A stretch of DNA of 64,000 bases from Leptospira andrefontaineae (GTDB lineage Bacteria; Spirochaetota; Leptospiria; Leptospirales; Leptospiraceae), in NCBI RefSeq assembly GCF_004770105.1, contig NZ_RQEY01000015.1, forward strand, positions 135,315 to 199,314, in the 5' to 3' direction. This document shows positions 35,111 through 43,510 of the stretch, one piece after another. The stretch's first letter is position 1. Each line of letters begins with the position of its first letter. A program made the position numbers and the translations under genes. The notes beneath the pieces were generated by a model. The model was given only the letters and a program-made list of their open reading frames with translations, was not told the origin of the DNA and did no database searches.

Positions 35111-36664
35111 TTGTCCCAAATGCTCACTGTAGTCACTGTTCTGTTTTTGGGAATTTACGCCCTGGATATTCTAGGATTATTTTTCTTTGGAATTCATACG
35201 TATATCATGGTGTATCTTTACAAAAAGTACAACACCAATTGTGATACAGACCCGAGCAGAAACCTTTCTTTGGACGATCCAAGCCTTCCGGTAGTCACTG
35301 TCCAACTTCCTATTTTTAACGAATTTTACGTAGTAGATCGTCTGATCGACTCCACAATTGCATTAAAATATCCTAAAGATAAATTAGAGATTCAAGTTCT
35401 GGATGATTCTACTGATGAAACCATCCAAAAAGCTGCTGCCTTAGTTGCACAATACAAGGCTCAAGGTTTCGATATCCATCACCTTCACAGAACCAATCGT
35501 GTTGGTCATAAAGCAGGTGCTTTGGACGAAGGAATGAGAGTTTGTAAAGGGGACTACATCGCTATTTTCGATGCAGACTTCATGCCGGATCCTGATTTCC
35601 TTCTAAAAACCATGGCTTACTTTGACGATCCTCAGATCGGAATGGTACAAGCACGTTGGGGACATATCAACGCAGATTATAATATTCTAACCAAAGCTCA
35701 AAGTTTCGGTATCGATGGTCACTTCATGATCGAGCAGGTAGCAAGAAACGGTTCCAAACTTTGGATGAACTTCAATGGAACTGCAGGTACTTGGAGAAAG
35801 AAAACTATCGAGGATGCCGGCGGATGGGAGCATGATACTCTTACCGAAGACTTCGACCTTTCTTACCGTGCAGAATTAAGAGGTTGGAAGTTCCGTTATT
35901 TTAAAGATGTGGTTTGCCCTGCGGAAATCCCTGCTATGATGTCTGCATACAAGTCCCAACAATTCCGTTGGTGTAAAGGTTCTATTCAGACTGCAGTGAA
36001 ACTTCTTCCTCGTATCTGGAAAGCGGACCTTCCTTGGAAAACCAAAGCTGAGGCAGTAACCCACTTAATCAATTATTCCGTTCACCCACTAATGATTGTG
36101 AACATTCTATTCAGCGCTCCATTATTATTAATGGAATACTGGTCCGGTTTCAGTTTCTACGATCTTCCATTAGAAGTATTGTCTGGAACTGCAGCGATCC
36201 TTTCTATCGGATCTGTTGGACCTCTATTCTTCTACGCTTATTCACAGAAGACATTATACAAAGATTGGAAAAAGAGATTAGTTTATCTTCCAATTCTGAT
36301 CATGATAGGAACCGGGATCGCAATCGTAAACACTAGAGCTTGGCTCGAGGCTGTTTTAGGGATCCAATCTTCCTTCAAAAGAACTCCTAAATTGAGAATC
36401 GAAAAGAATACGGACGCTCTGAAAGATAGACTGAAATATACAGTTCCTTTGGACTTCCATGTAGTTCTTGAGTTCCTATTGGGTTGTTATTGTGTGTTTT
36501 CCGTTGTGCTATCATTCTTAGTGGGACGTCCTTATATCGTGGGCTTCCTATTGATCTACGGGATCGGTTTCTTCTTCGTAGCTTTTAAATCTTTCCAAGA
36601 ATTTACCTGGAAATACAAAGAAGCAAGAAACGCGGCTCAGGAAGAGATCCCTCAGGAAGCCTGA
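35111..36664 (+). CDS. Processive family-2 glycosyltransferase, cellulose/mannan synthase type
   Basis: A 517-aa membrane glycosyltransferase. An N-terminal membrane segment (about 5-35) is followed by a GT2 catalytic domain (about 55-285) with LDDSTDET, the metal-binding DADFMPD, the acid TEDFDLS and the processive motif QQFRWCKG (Q-x-x-R-W), and then four or five C-terminal membrane segments. This is the layout of beta-glycan synthases such as mannan or glucan synthases, which make and export the chain at once. The start is a TTG at 35111; an ATG 3 codons later (35120) is equally possible, and neither has a clear Shine-Dalgarno. No partner exporter or hydrolase gene adjoins it, so the product is unknown. 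Confidence 0.9.
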   Translation: MSQMLTVVTVLFLGIYALDILGLFFFGIHTYIMVYLYKKYNTNCDTDPSRNLSLDDPSLPVVTVQLPIFNEFYVVDRLIDSTIALKYPKDKLEIQVLDDSTDETIQKAAALVAQYKAQGFDIHHLHRTNRVGHKAGALDEGMRVCKGDYIAIFDADFMPDPDFLLKTMAYFDDPQIGMVQARWGHINADYNILTKAQSFGIDGHFMIEQVARNGSKLWMNFNGTAGTWRKKTIEDAGGWEHDTLTEDFDLSYRAELRGWKFRYFKDVVCPAEIPAMMSAYKSQQFRWCKGSIQTAVKLLPRIWKADLPWKTKAEAVTHLINYSVHPLMIVNILFSAPLLLMEYWSGFSFYDLPLEVLSGTAAILSIGSVGPLFFYAYSQKTLYKDWKKRLVYLPILIMIGTGIAIVNTRAWLEAVLGIQSSFKRTPKLRIEKNTDALKDRLKYTVPLDFHVVLEFLLGCYCVFSVVLSFLVGRPYIVGFLLIYGIGFFFVAFKSFQEFTWKYKEARNAAQEEIPQEA

Positions 36665-36684
36665 CACAGCTTCCGCCACACAAA

Positions 36685-36720
36685 AGGCGAGAAACGGGTT
36701 GACTCCCTGTGCCCTCGCCT
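36685..36720 (+). terminator. Hairpin after the glycosyltransferase gene
   Basis: AGGCGAG (36685-36691) pairs with CTCGCCT (36714-36720) over a 22-nt loop, 20 bases after the stop at 36664. No T-run follows, so it is a weak terminator or a leader structure for the operon beginning at 36756. Confidence 0.3.
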
Positions 36721-36755
36721 AAATCTGTCAAATACCCCAGGAAACAGGATAACCG

Positions 36756-37037
36756 ATGAGTGAGAAAGTCTATTGCGCCAACTGCCTGCATTGTGTAACC
36801 GTCAGACAGTATGAATCCGAGGCGGACAAATACATCCTCCGGGTCAAATGTACCAAGAAAAAATGGTCCAAACGTTCCGGCGAAGAGAAGTTATATAAAT
36901 ACTTCACAGTGGCTCGCCGTATGCAGACTGATTGCGAATTCTACGAGCCGATGGGAGAAATCCTTCCTTATATCAAAAATTTAAAGAAAGAACTTCCCAT
37001 TAAAGACGAAATCTATATGGTGAAGTCGCCTAACTAA
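36756..37037 (+). CDS. Cys-rich small protein heading the Rnf-like operon
   Basis: A 93-aa soluble protein not matching a family I know. It opens with three closely spaced cysteines (VYCANCLHC, residues 7, 10 and 13) and has two more at about 32 and 60, suggesting a zinc or iron-sulphur site. The body is basic (KCTKKKWSKRSG). The ATG has AGGA 7 nt upstream. Its gene ends 8 nt before the RnfC-like gene, so it should be cotranscribed with it, and the Cys pattern would suit a redox or assembly partner; that role is inference. No signal peptide is present. Confidence 0.75.
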   Translation: MSEKVYCANCLHCVTVRQYESEADKYILRVKCTKKKWSKRSGEEKLYKYFTVARRMQTDCEFYEPMGEILPYIKNLKKELPIKDEIYMVKSPN

Positions 37038-37045
37038 AAAGGGCA

Positions 37046-38197
37046 TTGTTCTCAAAACCGTTCCTCCTCCAACCCAGGACCGTAAAAGAAACGGGAAATC
37101 GCAAAACGGTCCTGGACGAACCCTACACCCTCTTCCCGGATAAAGATGCCTTATTACTTAAGGATTTTCCAGTCCGGGTAAGTGTAGGTGATCCTCTCTA
37201 CAAACAATCTTCAGGTTCAGTTCTTTCTCCTGTAAACGGTATCGCTTCTTTAGAACATAGTGAAGAAGGATCTAAAATCCGTATTGTTCAAGACGGAAAC
37301 TTCATCGGCTCCAAACCTTGGATCCCTAAAACTCTCAAAAAAGAAGAAGTGCTCGAACCAATGGATAGACTTGGTTTGGTCAGTCTGGACTTCCCGGAAC
37401 ATTCTCTTTTATCTTATCTCAAATCCAGACAGAAAACATCTCTAATCATCTTAGCCCCATTTACAAGAACCCAGGATGTGGATTATCTTCCCGAGTTAAG
37501 AAAGAACTTAGAGTGTCATAGTCGTTTTGTAGAAGTTTTAAAAACCCTTTTTCCGGAAGCTCAGATCAGAGATTATATTTCCGGTCTGAAATCTCCTGTT
37601 AAAAATTACGCATATCCTTGGGGAATTCCCGAATATTTCGTTTTTCAGACCGAAAAATTACCTTTTTCTAAAATTAAAGAAATATTATATTTAGGCCCGG
37701 AAACATTATATAATCTTTATAGAGCTTTGTTCGCTGATTTTCCTTTTATAGAAAGAGAGATTGCTCTTTATTTTTTAGGAAAGAATGGAGGGCTTAGAAA
37801 AGCCGATTCGACCGTTCGTATCCGTAACGGACAAAGTCTGAAATTCTTGTTCGAAGAATACGGCCCAAAGTATTCCAATTTTACTCTAAATTCGTTTTAC
37901 GAAAAAAATCCGGTCAGAGATATCAAAAAGGGATTCTATTGGGATATTCGACAAAATTATTCCTTAGTATTTTTGACCAAACATGATTCTCAGAGAAGGG
38001 AATTCCCTTGTGTAGAATGTGGAGAATGTTCTTATAATTGTCCAACACAAGCAAATCCGATGGCCTTGGTCTCAAGCTTCGGCAATTTTAATTCTTCTCT
38101 TTGTATGGAATGTGGGATTTGCACATTTCTTTGCCCTTCTACCATTTCCTTAAGAAATAAGATCAGGACTTGGAAGGAGGCGAATCATGGCTTTTAG
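37046..38197 (+). CDS. RnfC-like protein with two 4Fe-4S motifs, FMN/NADH loops apparently lost
   Basis: A 383-aa homologue of RnfC, the peripheral NADH-side subunit of the Rnf electron transport complex. The N-terminal RnfC_N-like barrel (residues about 20-90, with VRVSVGDPLYK and SPVNGIASLE) and the C-terminal ferredoxin part are clear: CVECGECSYNCP and CMECGICTFLCP, both CxxCxxCxxxCP. In the central part, where RnfC has GGAGFPT and an NGAECEPY-type motif for FMN and NADH, the chain reads LDFPEHSLL and LAPFTRTQDVDY. The two clusters could still carry electrons while NADH binding seems lost. Start is TTG at 37046. It overlaps the RnfD-like gene by 11 nt. Confidence 0.82.
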   Translation: MFSKPFLLQPRTVKETGNRKTVLDEPYTLFPDKDALLLKDFPVRVSVGDPLYKQSSGSVLSPVNGIASLEHSEEGSKIRIVQDGNFIGSKPWIPKTLKKEEVLEPMDRLGLVSLDFPEHSLLSYLKSRQKTSLIILAPFTRTQDVDYLPELRKNLECHSRFVEVLKTLFPEAQIRDYISGLKSPVKNYAYPWGIPEYFVFQTEKLPFSKIKEILYLGPETLYNLYRALFADFPFIEREIALYFLGKNGGLRKADSTVRIRNGQSLKFLFEEYGPKYSNFTLNSFYEKNPVRDIKKGFYWDIRQNYSLVFLTKHDSQRREFPCVECGECSYNCPTQANPMALVSSFGNFNSSLCMECGICTFLCPSTISLRNKIRTWKEANHGF

Positions 38198-39071
38198 CTA
38201 TATTCTCTCCACTCAAAACGGCTTTTTCAGAAGAAAGGACCTTCTTCTTCCCGATATTCTTTTTACAATTTTGGCAATTGGTCTTTTAGTTTTAGGCTCA
38301 GGTGGATCCTATTATCCGATTATTCCTGCGGGATTCGGAATTTTATTCGGAGCAGCCGCTTACTTTCTTCTCACCGGTGGGAAGTCCTACCCTTTATATT
38401 GGGTAAATCATGCGTTGAGTTTTGCTCTTCTTCTTCCCAGGGATCCAAGATATGGATTACATGCAGTTCTTGCTTTAGGGATTGGGCTTGGTCTTTGGTG
38501 GGCATTAGAACAAAGATTTAAGATACGATTCCCTCTAGCCTTATTGCAATTTTTACTTTTTCTAATATTCTATTTTTTGCCCGGAATAGATAGCTGGGCT
38601 TCAGAACCTTCTTCTGTGTTTAGAGGATCTTCTTATCCTGATCTATATACTCCTGGTTTTTTTACGGGAGACACTTTGCCTCCGTTTAGATATTCTGCTT
38701 TGGAAGCATCTGGTGGATTCGGAGTAATTTTAGCGGTGCCTTTGTTATTAAGAAGTAGTTTAGCTCTTTTGTTACCACTTGGATTTTCTATCCTTCTTTC
38801 CGTTTGGATCCATCTCGCCAAAATTCCAGGTTGGGAAACTGTTTCCGGTCCGGTTTGGCTTGGAACTTTCTCTTTCATTTTACTTCTAAATTTGCCGGGA
38901 AGAAATACGGGCTCACTTTTGCCTCTTTCTTTTTTGAGTTTGGCCCCTCTTGGGTTGGCAATTTTTTTCCTTCCCCCGGTATTTGTTCCTACATTCCTAT
39001 GGGTATCATCGTTTTTTTTCATTGAATCCATCCTGATTCGTATTTTCCTAGGAGATAGGACAGAGGCATGA
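38187..39071 (+). CDS. RnfD-like integral membrane protein
   Basis: A 294-aa membrane protein with about nine hydrophobic segments. It resembles RnfD/NqrB in topology and in its position directly after an RnfC-like gene (overlap of 11 nt, GGAGG Shine-Dalgarno 6 nt before the ATG). RnfD and NqrB carry covalently bound FMN on a threonine in an SGAT motif. Here the corresponding loop appears to be FRYSALEASGG, with no SGAT. It may therefore act without flavin, or the alignment may be misjudged. No rnfA, B, E or G gene is present in the window. The stop overlaps the PTS IIA start by 4 nt. Confidence 0.68.
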   Translation: MAFSYILSTQNGFFRRKDLLLPDILFTILAIGLLVLGSGGSYYPIIPAGFGILFGAAAYFLLTGGKSYPLYWVNHALSFALLLPRDPRYGLHAVLALGIGLGLWWALEQRFKIRFPLALLQFLLFLIFYFLPGIDSWASEPSSVFRGSSYPDLYTPGFFTGDTLPPFRYSALEASGGFGVILAVPLLLRSSLALLLPLGFSILLSVWIHLAKIPGWETVSGPVWLGTFSFILLLNLPGRNTGSLLPLSFLSLAPLGLAIFFLPPVFVPTFLWVSSFFFIESILIRIFLGDRTEA

Positions 39072-39523
39072 ACCAGCTCCTCGCTTTACTTAAGCCAGAG
39101 ACTGTAATTTTTGAAATAGAAGGATCCTCTAAGGAAGAAGTGATCAATCAACTTCTCCAAAAGGCCGTCGACTCTACGCTAATCGCTAGAGACGATAGGG
39201 ATCTTGTGTACGAATCTCTCATGGCGAGAGAAAAATCCATGTCCACCGGTATCGGGAGTGGGGTAGCCATCCCACATTGTTCGGTGAATCTGGTGGATGA
39301 ACTTAAATGTGTGATGGGTCTTTCTCGAAAGGGAATCGATTTTGATGCAATCGATCATCTTCCCGTTCATATTTTTATCCTTCTAATCGTTCCTAAATCC
39401 AAATTCCAAGAACATATCAAAACCCTGGCGCAAATCGCAAAAACCCTCAACGTAAAAGAGGATCGTGAAAAACTGATCCTTTCCAAAAATTTCGAAGAGA
39501 TCCGGAAAGCTTTCTCCGCGTGA
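39068..39523 (+). CDS. PTS IIA component, PtsN/fructose type
   Basis: A 151-aa single-domain EIIA of the fructose/nitrogen class, which takes phosphate from HPr or NPr on a histidine. The domain fills the whole protein; the phospho-acceptor is His70 in VAIPHCSV, preceded by the family segment TGIGSG. An unusual cysteine follows the active histidine. No sugar permease (EIIB/EIIC) is nearby, so a regulatory role like PtsN is more likely than sugar uptake. The ATG overlaps the RnfD-like stop by 4 nt, and the next gene follows after 12 nt, so translation is tightly linked to the membrane genes on both sides. Confidence 0.92.
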   Translation: MNQLLALLKPETVIFEIEGSSKEEVINQLLQKAVDSTLIARDDRDLVYESLMAREKSMSTGIGSGVAIPHCSVNLVDELKCVMGLSRKGIDFDAIDHLPVHIFILLIVPKSKFQEHIKTLAQIAKTLNVKEDREKLILSKNFEEIRKAFSA

Positions 39524-39535
39524 GAGGGTGAGAGT

Positions 39536-40438
39536 TTGTTAGAAGAAGCGAAACGCTTTTTGATCTTTGCGGTTTTTCTTTCCGCGATTTCAGTATTTTT
39601 CTCCCAGCTTAGATCTCTAAATAAGGAATTTTTAGAGGCAGACTCGGGAATTCAAATCCAGGATTCCGCAGGCAAACCAGCTAACTCCGGTTTTGCGAAA
39701 GAATATTTGCAGTTTTGGAAAGGCCTAATCAGTTTTGATATGGGAGAAACTGAATCAGGAGATCCGGTTCTTTCCCATATTCTCTCCAGATTTTGGCCGA
39801 CATTACATTTAGCCGGGTTTGCGGTTTTAACAGGTACATTCTTCTCTGTTTTTTTAGCCTTGGTTTCGTTAGTTCCTCGTTTTGGATTTGTGGGGGAAGT
39901 TTTCGGATTTATCAGCCAACTCATCTTATCCACTCCGGTTTTTGTAGTTTCCGTTTTTCTATTGGTGTTTTTTTTTCTGATACTTGGATGGCTTCCACCG
40001 GGCGGATATGAACCTGGAAATACTGCGTATGTGATCTTACCCGGAGTTGCATTGGGGTCTAGGGTATTCGCTAGACTTTTTATCTTTGCCCACCAATTGG
40101 CTGGGACTGAAAAAAAATCAGCTTATATAAACGTTTTGAAGGCAAGAGGATATTCAGAAAATCGAATATTGTTTAGGCATATTCTGCTCAAAGTTTCTCC
40201 TGTACTTCTTATCTTGATCTTATTGGATCTAAGTTCATTACTTTCGGGTGCAATTGTTGTAGAGGAAATCTTCTTTTTTCCAGGGATTGGGAAATCCATG
40301 TATCATGCTATAAGGACCATGGATTCGGCATTACTTTCGGCGCTATTGTTTTATAGCGGGACGGTGTTCTATATTCTTACCAGGGTTTCTGAAAGAGTAA
40401 GGGACAGGCTTTTGGGTTGGGAGGCAGGTGCCGCTTGA
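39536..40438 (+). CDS. ABC transporter permease, DppB/OppB type
   Basis: A 300-aa inner-membrane permease of the peptide/nickel ABC family. About six membrane segments are seen, with a large periplasmic loop after the first (residues about 25-75), as in DppB. The cytoplasmic EAA-like loop is present in YINVLKARGYSENRILFRHI, which contacts the ATPase. It starts with TTG at 39536, with AGGG 7 nt upstream, and overlaps the second permease by 4 nt. No ATPase (DppD/F) or solute-binding protein gene is adjacent, so the transporter is incomplete at this locus. The substrate is unknown. Confidence 0.88.
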   Translation: MLEEAKRFLIFAVFLSAISVFFSQLRSLNKEFLEADSGIQIQDSAGKPANSGFAKEYLQFWKGLISFDMGETESGDPVLSHILSRFWPTLHLAGFAVLTGTFFSVFLALVSLVPRFGFVGEVFGFISQLILSTPVFVVSVFLLVFFFLILGWLPPGGYEPGNTAYVILPGVALGSRVFARLFIFAHQLAGTEKKSAYINVLKARGYSENRILFRHILLKVSPVLLILILLDLSSLLSGAIVVEEIFFFPGIGKSMYHAIRTMDSALLSALLFYSGTVFYILTRVSERVRDRLLGWEAGAA

Positions 40439-41205
40439 AAACTCTAAACTTGCTTCGTTACGGAACTATCTCACTATATTTGGTTTTAGTAATATTTGGG
40501 ATATTATTCAAATCAGCGCCGACGGAATTGAATTTAAAGGAATCTTTTCTGCCTCCTTCTTTTGATTTTCCGTTCGGTAAAGACAGATTGGGAAGAGATG
40601 TATTCTCTATGTTTGCATACGGAAGTTTGGCTACTTTCCTATTTGCATTTCCTGCAAGAGTTCTCACTTTAGCAGTGGCTTCTTTGATCGGCTTGGCTTC
40701 TTACACCAGTCCATTCTTTAAGAGGAATTTTTTCTCTCCTTTGTCTTCCGTATTTGTTTCTTTACCTTCTCTACTATTAGCTTTGCTTGTAGTTCAAGTT
40801 TTTGGAGCTGGGCCAATCCCTTTATTCTTGGCAATTATTCTCGGAGATTGGGCACAGGCTTACGAAACAGTCCGAGCTAAGATAGACGAAGTAAGTACAA
40901 GCGGATATGCATTAGCTGCTTCTTGTTTTGGAGCAAGTAAGTCTTATATATTTAGAGCACATCTTCTTCCTCAGGCGTTTCAAATATTGAGAGTTCTTTT
41001 GTTCACAGGACTCCCCGCCGTGGTAATGACTCTCGCAATATTTGGGTTTTTAGGAATTTCGGCAGGCGGTTCTGTATTCGGTCCCGGCCTAGGAGAACAA
41101 ATTGCGTTTTCCAAGGATTATGCACAGAATGCTCCTTGGTCATTAGTGTTTCCTACATTGGGGATTTTAGGTTTAGTGATGACTGTAGGAGGAAAACGTT
41201 CTTGA
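40435..41205 (+). CDS. ABC transporter permease, DppC/OppC type
   Basis: A 256-aa permease that pairs with the preceding DppB-like protein. About five or six membrane segments, with LGRDVFSMFAYG after the first, a motif seen in DppC-type permeases, and the EAA-like loop in YALAASCFGASKSYIFRAHLL. The TTG at 40435 is chosen because it overlaps the upstream stop (TTGA) and has a GGGAGG-type Shine-Dalgarno at 40419-40424 region; an in-frame TTG 6 codons earlier lies on the site itself. It overlaps the next gene by 4 nt. The C terminus is short for DppC, but the core is intact. Confidence 0.86.
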   Translation: MKTLNLLRYGTISLYLVLVIFGILFKSAPTELNLKESFLPPSFDFPFGKDRLGRDVFSMFAYGSLATFLFAFPARVLTLAVASLIGLASYTSPFFKRNFFSPLSSVFVSLPSLLLALLVVQVFGAGPIPLFLAIILGDWAQAYETVRAKIDEVSTSGYALAASCFGASKSYIFRAHLLPQAFQILRVLLFTGLPAVVMTLAIFGFLGISAGGSVFGPGLGEQIAFSKDYAQNAPWSLVFPTLGILGLVMTVGGKRS

Positions 41206-42830
41206 AACTGTTATTCTTCCGAAAGTTGTCCGCTTTTGTTTTATTGATATGTTTGTCTCCTCTATTTGTAGGAACTCCAACATATGCGATAGACGAGTAT
41301 TATCGTTTTCCTGAATATTCTTCTCCAGAGAAGATACAATTCGAGAAGGAAAGAAAACTTTGTATTTTCCCGCTTAGAAATTTATCCGGAGATACTTCTT
41401 TGGATTTTTATTCTTCAGGATATGCTTCCGTTCTATATTCTGGTTTAAAATCTTTAGTCCAGATCTATGACGAATCTTTAATCCCAAAATCCATCCAACA
41501 TCCTTTTGGTCCAAATCCTTCCGGAGTTACTCCTAATTTAAGAGAAGGAGAATGGGATTATATCGGACTTGAAAAATTAAAGAAGGGAGAACTTTCTTTA
41601 AACGTTACCAGAGATCCTAGATATTTAGTTTTAAAAGTCCAACCCTACGAAGCAGAAACCGCACCTGATGAGGGTTTTCTTATTCCGATCTCTAGAAAGT
41701 ATGACTGCTTTTATTCGACATACGGAGAATTTGAGAAGAAAGGAGAAGAAATCCGAATTAGTATACGGATGAGATCTTCTAAAGACGGATCTAAAAAAGA
41801 ATTTTCGCATAAAACAAGTGTTAGGCGATCGTATCAGGAATTAGGCCCGGTCATAGAAGAGATCCGAAAAACACTTTTAGGGAAACATACCAGATCACTT
41901 TCTGTCAAAACCGGAAATCAATATGACTCACTCGTATTTTTGGATGGGAATTATATAGGTAAAACTCCTTTAAAAAGAAACGATGTCCTTTCCGGGATCC
42001 ATGATATTCGGATTACTAAAAACGGATATTCGGACTGGGTGGGGCAGGTGGATCTGAGAGAATCTCCTAAAGAATTGGATATCGTATTAGAAAAAGATAA
42101 AAAAGAAGGTTTCCTCTCAGTAGATTCCGATCCTCAAGGGGCTAAAGTATATTTAGGTTCCGAATATTTAGGAGCTACTCCGCTTGTAAAAGTCCCGGTT
42201 AAAATAGGCTGGAATAGATTGAGATTCGTTTTAGCCGATCATGTGGATCAGTTTAAAGGAGTGGAGATCAAAAAAGGAGAAGTCTCCGAGATCAAAGCGA
42301 AACTTAAAGAAGGAGAATCCGTTTCTTATTATAAAAATAAAAAATACTTATTCTTAGATCATACATATGATGATTTCGCGATCTATTCACTTTACGGAAG
42401 TTTATTCTTTTATGCAGGATATTATTATTTCAATTTAAGAGCGAATCAGGCTTTGGAAAATGCCAGGCCTATGGTCCAAATCACAAATATTGTGGCTCTT
42501 CAAGAATTGCAGCAGTCTTCTCCGAATTTCCAGACGTTCGCGCTTTCTTATTTTTATCAGGAAAGTATCTATAACGATGCTAAAGATAAGTCCGATTATT
42601 TCAGATCTATCTCCGGAAGATTTGGGAAACACCAAGGGATCCAAGGTGGGCTTATGTTATATGGGATCGGAACGATGTTGATCCTGTCTGCAACGTTTTA
42701 CGCTCTTGGGTTGGATTCCGAAACCTTAGAAGTAGGAGTGGCTCCGGTTAAAACCATGCCTTCGTTCGTAAGAGGTTTAGAAGGTCAGTATGAAACAGAG
42801 TCCTACGCAAAATTTAATATGAGATTTTGA
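41202..42830 (+). CDS. PEGA-domain exported protein
   Basis: A 542-aa protein with a signal peptide (MKLLFFRKLSAFVLLICLSP and following residues, cleavage near TYA). Two PEGA repeats lie in the middle (about 225-300 and 305-375): LVFLDGNYIGKTPL with IHDIRITKNGYSD, and AKVYLGSEYLGATPL with LRFVLADHVDQ. Two hydrophobic segments follow near 395-415 and 490-515. PEGA repeats occur in surface or envelope-bound proteins. The TTG at 41202 is preferred over an ATG at 41136 because AGGAGG sits 9 nt upstream and only this start yields a signal peptide. It overlaps the permease stop by 4 nt. Possible role: envelope partner of the operon products. Confidence 0.85.
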   Translation: MKLLFFRKLSAFVLLICLSPLFVGTPTYAIDEYYRFPEYSSPEKIQFEKERKLCIFPLRNLSGDTSLDFYSSGYASVLYSGLKSLVQIYDESLIPKSIQHPFGPNPSGVTPNLREGEWDYIGLEKLKKGELSLNVTRDPRYLVLKVQPYEAETAPDEGFLIPISRKYDCFYSTYGEFEKKGEEIRISIRMRSSKDGSKKEFSHKTSVRRSYQELGPVIEEIRKTLLGKHTRSLSVKTGNQYDSLVFLDGNYIGKTPLKRNDVLSGIHDIRITKNGYSDWVGQVDLRESPKELDIVLEKDKKEGFLSVDSDPQGAKVYLGSEYLGATPLVKVPVKIGWNRLRFVLADHVDQFKGVEIKKGEVSEIKAKLKEGESVSYYKNKKYLFLDHTYDDFAIYSLYGSLFFYAGYYYFNLRANQALENARPMVQITNIVALQELQQSSPNFQTFALSYFYQESIYNDAKDKSDYFRSISGRFGKHQGIQGGLMLYGIGTMLILSATFYALGLDSETLEVGVAPVKTMPSFVRGLEGQYETESYAKFNMRF

Positions 42831-42845
42831 TATTCGTATAAGTTT

Positions 42846-43475
42846 ATGAATGAATCTAAAATTCTACAAAACGAATTCTTTCTTATTCTAAAAAACGCCG
42901 GAGTTTCGGAAGAACTTATCCGGAAATCTTGGGAAGAAATCCATATCAGATATTCGGAATCTCATAGGAAATACCATACCTTAACTCATTTATATTATTT
43001 CCTGAATCGATTGAAAGAATTTCAAAATCGGATTTCTGATTGGGATATCGTTTTACTCGCACTCTTTTATCACGATTTAATTTACGATGTGAAAGAGAAG
43101 GATAACGAAGAGCAAAGCGCGGATATTTCCCAAACAAGACTCGAACTTTTCGGATATTCGAAAGATAGAATCAATTTATGTAAAAATTTGATTATAGCGA
43201 CGAAAACACACGAGTCTACTCAAGATGAGACTGCTGATATTTTTACAGATTGTGATCTTTCTATCTTAGGTGCCGAGTTGAAATATTATCAGGAATATTC
43301 CGAGCAGATCAGAGAAGAATACAATATATATCCGGATGAACTATATAAGCCGGGTAGGAAAAAAGTGTTGGAACATTTTTTATCGATGGATTTTATCTTT
43401 AAAACCAAAGAATATAGAGAGAAAAAAGAAAAACAAGCCAGAGAGAATCTGAGCTGGGAACTGGGGACTTTATAA
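42846..43475 (+). CDS. HD-superfamily hydrolase
   Basis: A 209-aa predicted metal-dependent phosphohydrolase of the HD superfamily. The pattern fits the group of small stand-alone proteins: RKYHTLTHLYYFL (first His ligands), ALFYHDLIYD (the HD pair), then NEEQSA and a final Asp in IFTDCDLSILG. Substrate is unknown; relatives act on nucleotides or are unassigned. The gene begins 16 nt after the PEGA gene and precedes the VOC gene by 35 nt, so it may be the last part of the long plus-strand operon starting at 36756. No signal peptide or membrane segment. Confidence 0.85.
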   Translation: MNESKILQNEFFLILKNAGVSEELIRKSWEEIHIRYSESHRKYHTLTHLYYFLNRLKEFQNRISDWDIVLLALFYHDLIYDVKEKDNEEQSADISQTRLELFGYSKDRINLCKNLIIATKTHESTQDETADIFTDCDLSILGAELKYYQEYSEQIREEYNIYPDELYKPGRKKVLEHFLSMDFIFKTKEYREKKEKQARENLSWELGTL

Positions 43476-43510
43476 AATAGACTTCCTGTTTTGGGAAAGG
43501 CAGGTAACGT

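Noticed and set aside
41136..41201. Upstream extension of the PEGA protein to the ATG at 41136
   Set aside because: It overlaps the permease by 70 nt and gives no signal peptide; TTG 41202 has AGGAGG.
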